From NCBI RefSeq assembly GCF_002482975.1, contig NZ_DLHA01000017.1, positions 211,700-275,699 of the forward strand: a stretch of 64,000 nt of DNA, in the 5' to 3' direction. Shown here one piece after another: positions 41,229-50,785 of the stretch (positions are counted from its first letter, which is position 1; every line of letters begins with the position of its first letter). The translations under genes and the position numbers were made by a program. The notes below the pieces were generated by a model. That model saw only the letters and a list, made by a program, of their open reading frames with translations. It was not told the origin of the DNA and did no database searches. The stretch comes from Flavobacterium sp. UBA7680. Its GTDB lineage: Bacteria > Bacteroidota > Bacteroidia > Flavobacteriales > Flavobacteriaceae.

Positions 41229-42605
41229 TTAATTTTTATCCCACCAAACATTAGTCGTTACATTACTAACTACTGTAGCATTTGGATTATATTGTCTTTC
41301 ATCTGATGGAGTTGGAAGTCTTACAGGAATAATCTTTGTTTGTGAAGACTGGTTTGGAACTAATACAGGGAATCCAGTTCTTCTATAGTCATTATAAGGC
41401 TCCATAGTTAAGAAAAGAGCCAGATATTTTTGCTGAATAATCGTTTCTAAATTTACCGTTGTAGTTACAGCAGATAAAAATTCTGTTTTTGCAGTACTGC
41501 CTGTAACTTTTAATACTGAAGCAGCAACAGCTTCTTGTAATGCTGGTTTTGCATCTTGTCCTAATCTAAACTTCGCCTCAGCTTCTATGAACTTTGCTTC
41601 TGCGTATGTTACTATACCAATCGGTGATTTTTCACTTGCAAAAGCAGAACCAATATAAGAAGATGAAGTTGTATCTAAATCATCTGCGGCATTACCAGTA
41701 TAATTGCCATTTTTATCTTTTGCTATCGCAAATGATAATCTAGGATCATTATTATCTTTTAAAGAATTAACAAAATAAGCTCCTGTCTTAAGATAGTTCA
41801 CCCTGCTTTCATTAAAAGCATACCATTGATTAAGACCATTTGAAGTACCTGGAAAAAAAGTATTCGCATCATCATTATTTGAACTAATCTCTGATGCAGT
41901 AAGATTATCTAATGCTTTTTGAGCTGCCTGCGTATCAACTTCTGTTAATCTTAATGAATATCTTGCTTTTAAAACATAAGCAATTTGAATCCATTTTTTT
42001 GTATCTCCATTAAAAATATAATCATCTTTAGCTGGTACAGAAAGATTATTTGAAGCAGGTTTTTGCAGATTTAAAATTGCTTCATCAAGAATTGCTTGCA
42101 GCCTTTGATAAATTTCTTCCTGAGTATTGTATTTAGGAGTTCTATTTCCTTGATCAGCCTTAAAAGCTTCATCATATGGAACGTCTCCCCAAAGATCAGT
42201 TGCATATCCTAAATTTATCGCCGTTAATATCTGCCCCATACCTGTATAATATGGATATTCAGCTGCAAAATCACGTGTTAAGATATGACCATTCATTAAA
42301 GTTGTGCCATATAAAGTATTCCATTCGTTATTAACATCTTGCTCACTAACAAAATAACGCTGAATATCTCCCAATTGACCTATACTAGTTCCTGCAAGAT
42401 GCTGATCAAAAATATTAGAAGTTCTTATTAAACCTGCTGTGTGTGTTGAAAAAGTCGAAACTTCCATCGCAGCTAATAATAAACTTGGATTGCTTGACAT
42501 AGGATCATTTGGGTTTTCATTAAAATGATCCAATTCAGATTGACAACTTGAAAGCATCCCAACGCTTAAAGCTGTCAAGATTAAACTTTTTATATATTTT
42601 TTCAT
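41229..42605 (-). CDS. SusD/RagB-like outer-membrane lipoprotein
   Basis: This 458-residue protein is a SusD-like surface lipoprotein: lipobox MLSSC (Cys21), then DHFNENPNDPMSSNPSLLL, TAINLGYATDLWGDVPYDEA, and the TPR-like middle with AQKALDNL. It ends with the variable carbohydrate-site part and EPYNDYRRTGFPVLVP. It most resembles the shorter SusD/RagB 'nutrient-binding' group (SusD_2). It forms a lid on the SusC channel. It follows SusC by 18 bases. No glycoside hydrolase or regulator is adjacent, so the substrate, sugar or peptide, cannot be inferred. Confidence 0.92.
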   Translation of the reverse strand: MKKYIKSLILTALSVGMLSSCQSELDHFNENPNDPMSSNPSLLLAAMEVSTFSTHTAGLIRTSNIFDQHLAGTSIGQLGDIQRYFVSEQDVNNEWNTLYGTTLMNGHILTRDFAAEYPYYTGMGQILTAINLGYATDLWGDVPYDEAFKADQGNRTPKYNTQEEIYQRLQAILDEAILNLQKPASNNLSVPAKDDYIFNGDTKKWIQIAYVLKARYSLRLTEVDTQAAQKALDNLTASEISSNNDDANTFFPGTSNGLNQWYAFNESRVNYLKTGAYFVNSLKDNNDPRLSFAIAKDKNGNYTGNAADDLDTTSSSYIGSAFASEKSPIGIVTYAEAKFIEAEAKFRLGQDAKPALQEAVAASVLKVTGSTAKTEFLSAVTTTVNLETIIQQKYLALFLTMEPYNDYRRTGFPVLVPNQSSQTKIIPVRLPTPSDERQYNPNATVVSNVTTNVWWDKN

Positions 42606-42623
42606 TTTTTTTAAATTTAAAAT

Positions 42624-45600
42624 TTAGAATCCAACTTTAAGAGTCATTATAAATGATTTGCTTCCCGGGTTATTAAAATAATCCAATCCATTAATTCTTG
42701 AACCTGCACCTGTTAAACTAGTTTCAGGATCAACACCTTTATAATTAGTATTTAACCACAAATTTCTACCTGTAAATGATAATTGTGCTGAATTAATTGC
42801 GGTAAATTTTTTCACATTAAAGTCATAACTTAATGTCACGTCACGCAATCTTATCCAGTTTACATCTGTTACAGCTTCTTCAGAAGCTCCTCCACCATCA
42901 CCTAAATATTTTTGGTAATAATCTTTAGCAGAAATTGCAATATTGTTTGGAGTTCCATCTTCTTTCACACCATCAATAATATAGTTATGTTCTCTATCTG
43001 CTGAAGCTTCAGAAACACCAAAATTGTGCAGTCTTGCTAATGTGCCATTATACACAACTCCTCCGTGTCTGAAATCTAATAATCCTGACAAAGTAACTCT
43101 TTTATAAGTGAATGTATTTCTAATTCCTCCTGTCCATTTAGGAGCTGAATTGCCTAAATTTCCTGTTTCGTCGGCAATTATTGGTAAACCATTAGATCCT
43201 ATTATTTTTTGTCCATTTTCATCACGTTCCCATTTTGTACCATAGAAACTTCCTAATGGCTGTCCTTTTACGGCATAGTATCCAATTGATCCAAAAGCTG
43301 TTTCAATAGAAATTTCATCTAAGCCCCCATAAATATCAGTCACTTTATTTTCGTTTTTAGCCCAATTCAAATTAATGTTCCATTGTAATGGCTTCGCTTT
43401 TTTGAAAACATCATATCCTAATTCAACCTCAACACCTTTGTTTACTAATTCTGCAGCATTTTGGTAAACAACCGCAAATCCACTTGATTGTGGCAATGGA
43501 ACGTCTATTAATAAGTCTTTAGATGTTTTATAATATAAATTCAAATCAAAAGTTAAACGATTTTCAAAAAATTTAGTATTTAGACCAACTTCATGACCTA
43601 AAACTCTTTCAGGCTTTAATTGTTGATTTCCTAAACTTCCTGAAAGTCCCATACCATTAACCCCATTATATGGAAAACTTAAACCATCTGTAAACCCATC
43701 TGTCATAAATGGTTGAGAATAAGTACTAATTGTTCTATATGCTCTTGGTGCAATACCTACTTCTCCATATCCATAAGTTAATTTTGCAAAAGTTGTCCAT
43801 TCTGGTAAATCAAATGAACTTGACAAAACCCATGAAGCAGATGCTGATGGGAATAATGCACTATTAGCATCAGTTCCGTAAGTTGAAGACCATTCTTTTC
43901 TAAGAGATCCTGTAACAAAAACCTGATTTTTAATATCAAATTCTAATTGACCAAATAAAGCTCTAGACATAATATCTGACTCTACATTTGATGCATATAA
44001 TTGTGTTGCATTTGATAAATTATATACTCCTCTTACCGCAAGTTCTTTACCTCTTGAAAACACATCTGTATTTTGAGATGAACGCAAATTAAGGCCTGCT
44101 GTATAATTTATTTTAAACCATTCTGATTTCAACGGCAATAATCCGGTTGCTATAAAATCTCCGTAAAATTGTTTATTATTAATATTATTAAACGCAACTT
44201 CTCCAATTCCTCTTAGATTATCTCCATTAGATGAAATTGCATAAACTTGTTTTCGATAATCTGAATAAGCATCTATCCCACCTTTTGCAGTTAAAGACAA
44301 CCATGTATCAGGTGAATAAGTTAAATACATATTTCCAAAAACACGATTTACATCACTTGTTGCTGGGTTTTCGTTAACAGTAAAATAAGGATTATCGTAA
44401 GAAGAATAATAGTTCATATTATTTCCTTCGGCATCCTTATAATTTCTTAGATCATAGTTTCCAGGAGAACGAAGTAAACTTAACATCACTCCAGAAGAAT
44501 TACTTCCGTTTTGAGCTAATGTATTTGTTGTATGAGTATATTGCAGACTTCCTCCTGTTTTCCACTTATTATTAATTTTTAAATCTCCAACAACTCTTAA
44601 AGTGTTTCTTTTTAAACCAGTTTCAGGAATCATACCTGTTTGAGTTACATTTCCATAAGAAGCCCTATAGACAGCTTTTTCGTCACCACCATAAAAAGAT
44701 ATGTTATTTGTAAATGTCAGACCTTCTTTAAAGAAATTACTTGTATTATTATACATTGGCATCCCAAGAGATTCTGCAGATGGCCCCCAGCTTTGTGGAG
44801 TTCCTCCATTATATTCAGGAATACCTGTTTTAGGATTTAGACCACCTTGAACATATTTATTTTGTCTTGCTGGCAATTGACTTACTTTATCAATAGCTAA
44901 TGAAGTAGAGTAATCAATACCTAAACCTTTTCCGGCTTTCCCTTTTTTAGTAGTATAAATAATAACCCCATTACCTGCTCGCTCTCCGTATAATGCTGCA
45001 GCCGCAGGACCTTTAAGTACTGATACACTTTCGATATCATCCGGATTTATATCTAATGCACGGTTAGAGTTATTAATACCAGACAAATTTGCATTAAAAG
45101 GATTATCTCCTGCACTAGTTTGACTAGTACTATTGTCAATTGGAACTCCATCAACTACAATTAAAGGATCTGAACTTCCTGTAATTGTGTTTACTCCTCT
45201 AATAATAATCTTACTAGAAGCACCTGGTGTTCCTCCAGACCCAACCACTTGTACACCGGCAGCTTTTCCTGCTAATGCCTGCATAACGTTTTGTTCTCCT
45301 GATCTGCTAATTTCATCAGAATTTATTTTCGATACTGCATATCCAAGTGTCTTTTCTGATCTTTTTATTCCTAAAGCAGTTACAACTACGCCTTCTAATT
45401 CTACCGAATCATCTTTTAATTTTACATTTATAGAAGTTGAACTCGCAGGTAATTCTTGAGTTTTCATTCCTATGTAGCTAAATACTAAAATTTGACTTGG
45501 AGATGCTTTAATAAAATATTTTCCATCAAAGTCTGTTTGCACTCCATTACTTGTACCTTTTACAACAACATTTGCTCCCGGAATTGGTCCAACAGCGTCC

Positions 45601-45695
45601 GCCACAATTCCAGATATTGTTCTTTCCTGCGCAAAAAATAAATGCGTTGTAAGAACAAACACCAGAACTAATAGCCCTTTAATTTTTCTTTTCAT
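42624..45695 (-). CDS. SusC/RagA-like TonB-linked receptor
   Basis: This 1023-residue outer-membrane protein has a signal peptide (to about HLFFAQ), an N-terminal carboxypeptidase-D-like regulatory domain (RTISGIVADAVGPIPGANVV), the SusC segment LEGVVVTALGIKRSEKTLGY, a plug (VQVVGSGGTPGASSKIIIRG, DPLIVVDGVPIDNSTSQ, SVLKGPAAAALYGERAGNG), and a large beta-barrel ending SFIMTLKVGF. It imports an oligomer captured with the SusD partner, powered by TonB. An orphan terminator and a possible leader RNA lie upstream. Confidence 0.95.
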   Translation of the reverse strand: MKRKIKGLLVLVFVLTTHLFFAQERTISGIVADAVGPIPGANVVVKGTSNGVQTDFDGKYFIKASPSQILVFSYIGMKTQELPASSTSINVKLKDDSVELEGVVVTALGIKRSEKTLGYAVSKINSDEISRSGEQNVMQALAGKAAGVQVVGSGGTPGASSKIIIRGVNTITGSSDPLIVVDGVPIDNSTSQTSAGDNPFNANLSGINNSNRALDINPDDIESVSVLKGPAAAALYGERAGNGVIIYTTKKGKAGKGLGIDYSTSLAIDKVSQLPARQNKYVQGGLNPKTGIPEYNGGTPQSWGPSAESLGMPMYNNTSNFFKEGLTFTNNISFYGGDEKAVYRASYGNVTQTGMIPETGLKRNTLRVVGDLKINNKWKTGGSLQYTHTTNTLAQNGSNSSGVMLSLLRSPGNYDLRNYKDAEGNNMNYYSSYDNPYFTVNENPATSDVNRVFGNMYLTYSPDTWLSLTAKGGIDAYSDYRKQVYAISSNGDNLRGIGEVAFNNINNKQFYGDFIATGLLPLKSEWFKINYTAGLNLRSSQNTDVFSRGKELAVRGVYNLSNATQLYASNVESDIMSRALFGQLEFDIKNQVFVTGSLRKEWSSTYGTDANSALFPSASASWVLSSSFDLPEWTTFAKLTYGYGEVGIAPRAYRTISTYSQPFMTDGFTDGLSFPYNGVNGMGLSGSLGNQQLKPERVLGHEVGLNTKFFENRLTFDLNLYYKTSKDLLIDVPLPQSSGFAVVYQNAAELVNKGVEVELGYDVFKKAKPLQWNINLNWAKNENKVTDIYGGLDEISIETAFGSIGYYAVKGQPLGSFYGTKWERDENGQKIIGSNGLPIIADETGNLGNSAPKWTGGIRNTFTYKRVTLSGLLDFRHGGVVYNGTLARLHNFGVSEASADREHNYIIDGVKEDGTPNNIAISAKDYYQKYLGDGGGASEEAVTDVNWIRLRDVTLSYDFNVKKFTAINSAQLSFTGRNLWLNTNYKGVDPETSLTGAGSRINGLDYFNNPGSKSFIMTLKVGF

Positions 45696-45795
45696 TATAG
45701 TTTATTTGAATTAAGGGGCGCAACTTATAAAATTAAATTAATTTTAACAAGATTTTATTTCGTTTTAACATTAAAAAATGTAGCTTTATTTTTAC

Positions 45796-45831
45796 AAATA
45801 AAAAAACCGTCTAAAATCAATTAGACGGTTT
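45796..45831 (-). terminator. Orphan terminator in the susC leader
   Basis: AAACCGTCTAA (45804-45814) pairs perfectly with TTAGACGGTTT (45821-45831); on the minus strand a run of seven T follows. It points the same way as susC and lies about 100 bases before its start, but about 340 bases after the argS stop, which has its own terminator. It must end some transcript that starts between them. Confidence 0.75.
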
Positions 45832-45834
45832 ATG

Positions 45835-46026
45835 ATCCTTACTATTCTTACTAAAAGGTGTACTAATTCAAAATAGATAAAAATGATATAAGGAAAATAT
45901 CTTTAATCTTACAGAGCTGAAAATTCAGATAACTTATAAAGCATTTAACACTTTAATAACTAACTAAAAAACAACAAATTATAAAGATTTTAATTGAATA
46001 CTTTTGAATTTGCGAGCGCAAAATTA
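45835..46026 (-). ncRNA. Possible leader RNA or attenuator upstream of susC
   Basis: The 480-base gap between argS and susC (45696-46175) has no gene I can support. On the minus strand a -7-like element TAATTTTG (46026-46019) could start a transcript of about 200 bases that ends at the orphan terminator. Two small hairpins adjoin the element: TTTGC (46009-46013) with GCAAA (46018-46022), and ATGAATTA (46029-46036) with TAATTCAT (46041-46048). It could be a small RNA or a premature-termination leader of susC. This is inference only. Confidence 0.35.
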
Positions 46027-46123
46027 ACATGAATTATCTTTAATTCATATGCGAAAGCAATATTTAACTTAAAATATGTCTTATCTTATTACTTTTCATC
46101 CTTTTAGTGAACAATTCTAAAAC

Positions 46124-46157
46124 AAAAAGCCGATAGTTTTAAACTATCGGCTTTTTT
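46124..46157 (-). terminator. Terminator of argS
   Basis: AAAAGCCGATAGTTT (46125-46139) pairs with AAACTATCGGCTTTT (46141-46155); on the minus strand T residues follow. It begins 19 bases after the argS stop. Confidence 0.88.
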
Positions 46158-46175
46158 AATTCTTGTAAAAAGTTT

Positions 46176-47954
46176 TTACATTCTTTCCGGAACTTCGATT
46201 CCTAATAACGTAAAAGCTGATTTTATAACTTCGGCAACTTTCTGCGAAAGCTGTACTCTGAAAATCTTTTTAGTCAAATCAACTTCACCTAAAATGTGAA
46301 CAGATTGGTAAAACGAATTATATTCTTTTACTAAATCGTAAGTATAATTTGCAATTAATGCAGGGCTATGATTTTGTGCTGCATTTTGAATTACTTCCGG
46401 GAAAAGTTCGATTTGTTTTACCAATTCTTTTTCTTTTTCATGAAGTTCTTCGATGTTGGTTTTTTCAGAAAAATCAAAATCGGCTTTACGGATAATGGAT
46501 TGAATTCTGGCGTAAGTATATTGAATAAAAGGGCCTGTGTTTCCAGCAAAATCTACAGATTCTTCTGGATTAAACAGAATACGCTTTTTGGGATCTACTT
46601 TTAAAATGTAATATTTCAAAGCCCCAAGACCAATTGTTTTATACAATTTTGCTTTTTCATCGGCAGAATAGCTGTCTAATTTTCCTAAATCTTCAGAAAT
46701 TTGTTTAGCTGTATCTGTCATGTCCTGCATTAAATCATCAGCATCTACAACAGTTCCTTCACGGCTTTTCATTTTTCCAGATGGTAAATCAACCATTCCG
46801 TATGATAAATGATATAGACTTGAAGCCCAGTCAAAACCAAGTTTTTTCAGAATCAAAAACAAAACTTTAAAGTGATAATCCTGTTCGTTACCAACAGTGT
46901 AAACCATTCCGCCTACATCTGGCATATCTTTTACACGCTGAATTGCTGTTCCAATATCCTGCGTCATATAAACCGCAGTTCCGTCAGAACGTAATACAAT
47001 TTTACGATCAAGTCCTTCATCTGTCAAATCAATCCAAACAGAACCATCAGGATCTTTTTCAAAAACTCCTTTATCAAGACCAACCTGAACAACATCTTTT
47101 CCTAATAAATAAGTGTTGCTTTCGTAATAATATTTATCAAAATTAACTCCAAGATTGGTGTAAGTAGTCGCAAAACCGTCATAAACCCATTGGTTCATTT
47201 TTTTCCAAAGCGCAATAACAGCTTCATCTCCTGCTTCCCATTTTTTAAGCATTTCCTGTGCTTCAATAATAATTGGCGCTTGTTTTTTTGCTTCTTCTTC
47301 GGTTTTACCAGTTTCTATTAATTGATTGATTTCGGCTTTATAAGCTTTATCAAATTCAACATAATATTTACCAACTAATTTATCGCCTTTTAAATTTGAG
47401 CTCTCCGGAGTTTCTCCGTTTCCGAATTTCTCCCAGGCCAGCATCGATTTACAAATATGAATTCCACGATCGTTTATGATCTGGGTTTTGTACACTTTTT
47501 TACCGGATGCTTTAATAATTTCTGCAACAGAATATCCTAACAAATTGTTACGAACGTGCCCTAAGTGCAAAGGCTTATTGGTGTTTGGAGAAGAATATTC
47601 AACCATAATTGCTTTGTCGGCAGGGTCTGGCGTTACATATCCAAACTTTTTATTGTTTTTTATTTCATTGAAGAAATTCAGATAATAACTATCTGAAATT
47701 ACAATATTCAAAAACCCCGAAACTACATTGAAACGAGCAACTTCAGAAACATTTTCAACTAAGTAGTTTCCAATTTTATTTCCTAATTCGGCAGGATTGC
47801 TTTTGATCACTTTTAACAAAGGAAAAATTACCATTGTAATATCGCCTTCAAACTCTTTTCTGGTAGTTTGAAACTCGATTTTATCAACAGAAACGTCAAA
47901 TAATGCCTGTATTGCTTTTTGTATAGAAGGTGTAAGAATTTGTGATAATGACAT
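46176..47954 (-). CDS. argS: Arginyl-tRNA synthetase
   Basis: ArgRS charges tRNA-Arg with arginine using ATP. The 592-residue class I synthetase has the N-terminal additional domain (1-110), the HIGH motif as PLHLGHVRNN in SSPNTNKPLHLGHVRN, the DRGIHICKS region and the EQDYHFKVLF segment. A KMSKS-like KMKSREGTVV loop follows, then a C-terminal anticodon-binding DALR domain ending GIEVPERM. Length and motifs are typical. The gene is monocistronic with its own terminator. Confidence 0.97.
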   Translation of the reverse strand: MSLSQILTPSIQKAIQALFDVSVDKIEFQTTRKEFEGDITMVIFPLLKVIKSNPAELGNKIGNYLVENVSEVARFNVVSGFLNIVISDSYYLNFFNEIKNNKKFGYVTPDPADKAIMVEYSSPNTNKPLHLGHVRNNLLGYSVAEIIKASGKKVYKTQIINDRGIHICKSMLAWEKFGNGETPESSNLKGDKLVGKYYVEFDKAYKAEINQLIETGKTEEEAKKQAPIIIEAQEMLKKWEAGDEAVIALWKKMNQWVYDGFATTYTNLGVNFDKYYYESNTYLLGKDVVQVGLDKGVFEKDPDGSVWIDLTDEGLDRKIVLRSDGTAVYMTQDIGTAIQRVKDMPDVGGMVYTVGNEQDYHFKVLFLILKKLGFDWASSLYHLSYGMVDLPSGKMKSREGTVVDADDLMQDMTDTAKQISEDLGKLDSYSADEKAKLYKTIGLGALKYYILKVDPKKRILFNPEESVDFAGNTGPFIQYTYARIQSIIRKADFDFSEKTNIEELHEKEKELVKQIELFPEVIQNAAQNHSPALIANYTYDLVKEYNSFYQSVHILGEVDLTKKIFRVQLSQKVAEVIKSAFTLLGIEVPERM

Positions 47955-47975
47955 GTAAACTTATTTTAAAGTGAG

Positions 47976-47983
47976 CAAAGATA
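47976..47983 (-). promoter_or_regulatory. -7 element of argS
   Basis: On the minus strand TATCTTTG matches TAnnTTTG, 22 bases before the argS start. No TTG box at the usual distance was seen. Confidence 0.5.
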
Positions 47984-48208
47984 CTGCTTATTCATCAATT
48001 ACAGAAAATGAAAAACATATTAAATTACATAATCCTGCTAGAATTTCTTAAAAAACGTTTTGTTTTGAATGTTAAAATTATCAAAAAATCAAAACGCTAA
48101 CCTGCTACAAAACAGAACTTCCCAAAAAATAAAAAAGTTTTTTTTACTTTTTATGTAACATATCGATAACAAAATAGTCTTAATAGAGACTTTAAATTTT
48201 ATTTGAAG

Positions 48209-48281
48209 TAAAAAAAATCAAAACAAAAACAAAAAAACAACCTCATCATCAATCAAATCAAAACAATCATTATCTCATTAT
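48209..48281 (+). promoter_or_regulatory. G-free A-rich leader of the TonB receptor
   Basis: The 71 bases before the receptor ATG, read through its first two bases, contain no G on the plus strand and are mostly A with C. There is therefore no Shine-Dalgarno site and little structure. This is an extreme case of the A-rich Bacteroidota translation leader. The rest of the 325-base gap 47955-48279 has the argS -7 element and AT-rich sequence only. Confidence 0.55.
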
Positions 48282-50685
48282 GAAATTAAAATTCTTTCTG
48301 CTTGCATTACTGGGGGTAATTGCAACAGCACAAGCCCAGAATACCGGAACGGTCACGGGGAAAATTACCGAAAAATCAAACAATGCACCTATTTCTTACG
48401 CAACAGTTTCTCTTAAAGAAAACGGAAAAGTAGTATCAGGCGTTAATACAGATGACAACGGAGATTTTACTTTTAAAAACGTAGCCCTAAAAAGTTATAC
48501 TATCGAAATTCAATACATTGGATTTAGAAAATATATTGGTTCTGTAATTTTAGCCGACAATAAAAAATCTGCAACTGTAAATGTTTCTCTTGAAGAAGAA
48601 GCAACACAGCTTAAAGGTGTTAATATTGTTGCTGAACGTTCGACAATGGAACAAAAAATTGACCGAAAAGTTATTACTGTAGGGAAAGATTTGACTACTG
48701 CCGGAGCTTCTGCATCAGATATTATGAGTAATATTCCATCTGTAAATGTGGATCAGGACGGAAAACTTTCGCTTCGTGGAAATGACAATGTTCGTGTATT
48801 AATCGACGGAAGACCTTCTAACATTGATCCTGCTCAGTTATTGAAACAAATTCCTTCAACTTCGATCAAAAAAATTGAGTTGATTACAAATCCTAGTGCA
48901 AAATACAATCCGGAAGGAATGTCTGGGATTATCAATATTATTTTACACAAAAATGCTAATACTGGTTTTAACGGAAGTTACAGCGGTGGTATTACTTTTG
49001 GTGAAACAGCAAAATACAACCAGTCTTTAGATTTAAACTATAAAACCGGAAAAGTAAATTTCTTTGGAAATGCCGGTAATAATTTTGGAACTTATTTTAA
49101 CGATGGTCACATTCAAAGATTAGATCAGGATATGGTTCAAAAATTAGATATTTCTAATGACAATGATAACTATTTGTATAAAGTTGGAATGGATTTTTTA
49201 ATCAATGACCACAATACTTTATCATTTTACACCAATCAAAATAAATCAAAAGGAACTGGATTAGTAAATACTGATATTGATTACAATAACGGAGATCCGG
49301 ATATTAAAAATATCTACCAAAAATCGAGATACGAAGGTCCAAACGAAACCGGAACTTATAATTTAGCGTACAAACATATCTTTAAAAAAGAAGGTCATAC
49401 TTTAGATTTTGAAGGAAACTTTAGTAATACCAGAGAAACTCAAGATGCAAGTTTTGATACTAAAACAACAAAGCCGGATAATACCGCTACCTCTCTTTTA
49501 TATAACGATTATATTAATGACAAAAGAAAATTAGGAACAGTAAACGTTGATTACGTGAACCCGTTAAATGATAAAACTACTCTTGAAGCAGGTGCAGAAG
49601 CGAGAATAACAAGAACTGACAATATTTACAACACAACCAATGCTGCATTTAGTAATTCTTTTTATACTTATGATACAGATATTTATTCTGCATATGTAAC
49701 TTTTGGTCAGAAATACAAAAAATTCAGTTATCAGTTAGGAGCTCGTTTTGAGAGTTATAAAGTTGCTGCTAATTTAAATCATGGTGAGACAAAATTTGAT
49801 GATGACTATATTACATTATATCCATCAGCTTATTTAACTTATAACTTAAATGAGAAAAACGTGTTGCAATTAAGCTACAGCCGTCGTGTTGACCGCCCAA
49901 GTTTAGAGCAGACAAAACCTATTCGTGAGTTTTCTACTCCATTAGTAACTTCATACGGAAATCAAGAATTAAGACCTCAGTTTACAAATTCTGTTGAAGT
50001 AAATTATACTAAAACTCTTGAAAAAGGAAGCATTACAGCTGGAGTATTTGTAAGAGCTATTAACGATCAAATAAGCAGAACTTTAAGTCCTGACCCTAAC
50101 GATGCTTCTGGTTACAAACAAATTTTAGGTTTTGCTAATTTCGATCACAACAGTGCTTATGGTTTTGACATTTCTGCCAACTATAAAATTACTAAATGGT
50201 GGGATATTCAGCCATCTGTTGATTTTTCTAGTATAAACCAGCAAGGTGTTGTCTTCCAGTATGATCCTGCAACAAAATTAAGTTCACCTTTAGAACGCAG
50301 TGTAACAACTTCAGCATTCAATGCTCGTATGAACTCAAACTTTAAACCTACAAAACGTTTAAGCTTTTTATTATTCGGTTTTTACAGAGGCGGAGTTGAA
50401 GAAATTCAACAGCATAGAAATGAAATGTACAAAATGGATATTGGTTCACGTTATACATTGTTAGACAACAAGATGAATATCAGCGTACGTTTTAATGACG
50501 TTTTCAATACAATGAAATATTCATTTGACGGTGTTTATCCTTATCCTCAAAATGGTCAGTTTACTTGGGAAAGCCAAACGGTTTATTTAGGTTTAACGTA
50601 CAACTTTGGTGGAGCAAAAATTAAAAAATTAGAGCGTAAACAAAGAGAAGAAAACACTAATCAAGGCGGTGGCGGAATGTTCTAA
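48280..50685 (+). CDS. TonB-dependent receptor, OMP_b-brl_3 type
   Basis: This 801-residue outer-membrane protein has a signal peptide (ending near TAQAQ), a carboxypeptidase-regulatory-like domain (TGTVTGKITEKSNNAPISYA, about 23-110), a plug (GASASDIMSNIPSVNVDQDG, LSLRGNDNVRVLIDGRPS, IKKIELITNPSAKYNPEG), and a beta-barrel of the outer-membrane beta-barrel family 3. It ends RKQREENTNQGGGGMF, a short polar tail after the barrel. Such receptors import or bind unknown ligands with TonB. It is monocistronic with a strong terminator shared with cutC. Confidence 0.92.
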   Translation: MKLKFFLLALLGVIATAQAQNTGTVTGKITEKSNNAPISYATVSLKENGKVVSGVNTDDNGDFTFKNVALKSYTIEIQYIGFRKYIGSVILADNKKSATVNVSLEEEATQLKGVNIVAERSTMEQKIDRKVITVGKDLTTAGASASDIMSNIPSVNVDQDGKLSLRGNDNVRVLIDGRPSNIDPAQLLKQIPSTSIKKIELITNPSAKYNPEGMSGIINIILHKNANTGFNGSYSGGITFGETAKYNQSLDLNYKTGKVNFFGNAGNNFGTYFNDGHIQRLDQDMVQKLDISNDNDNYLYKVGMDFLINDHNTLSFYTNQNKSKGTGLVNTDIDYNNGDPDIKNIYQKSRYEGPNETGTYNLAYKHIFKKEGHTLDFEGNFSNTRETQDASFDTKTTKPDNTATSLLYNDYINDKRKLGTVNVDYVNPLNDKTTLEAGAEARITRTDNIYNTTNAAFSNSFYTYDTDIYSAYVTFGQKYKKFSYQLGARFESYKVAANLNHGETKFDDDYITLYPSAYLTYNLNEKNVLQLSYSRRVDRPSLEQTKPIREFSTPLVTSYGNQELRPQFTNSVEVNYTKTLEKGSITAGVFVRAINDQISRTLSPDPNDASGYKQILGFANFDHNSAYGFDISANYKITKWWDIQPSVDFSSINQQGVVFQYDPATKLSSPLERSVTTSAFNARMNSNFKPTKRLSFLLFGFYRGGVEEIQQHRNEMYKMDIGSRYTLLDNKMNISVRFNDVFNTMKYSFDGVYPYPQNGQFTWESQTVYLGLTYNFGGAKIKKLERKQREENTNQGGGGMF

Positions 50686-50737
50686 TCACTGCTTTTATTA
50701 GAATCAATTTTAATATTTTTAAATAATTTTCTTGTAG

Positions 50738-50773
50738 AAAAAAGCCTGAAGTTTGCCAGCTTCAGGCTTTTTT
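50738..50773. terminator. Bidirectional terminator
   Basis: AAAAGCCTGAAG (50740-50751) pairs perfectly with CTTCAGGCTTTT (50760-50771), with A and T runs on both sides. It serves the TonB receptor and the convergent cutC. Confidence 0.9.
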
Positions 50774-50785
50774 ATTTTTTTAATG

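Noticed and set aside
45133..45459. Open frame on the plus strand inside susC
   Set aside because: It is antisense to a well-conserved plug domain and has no recognisable content.
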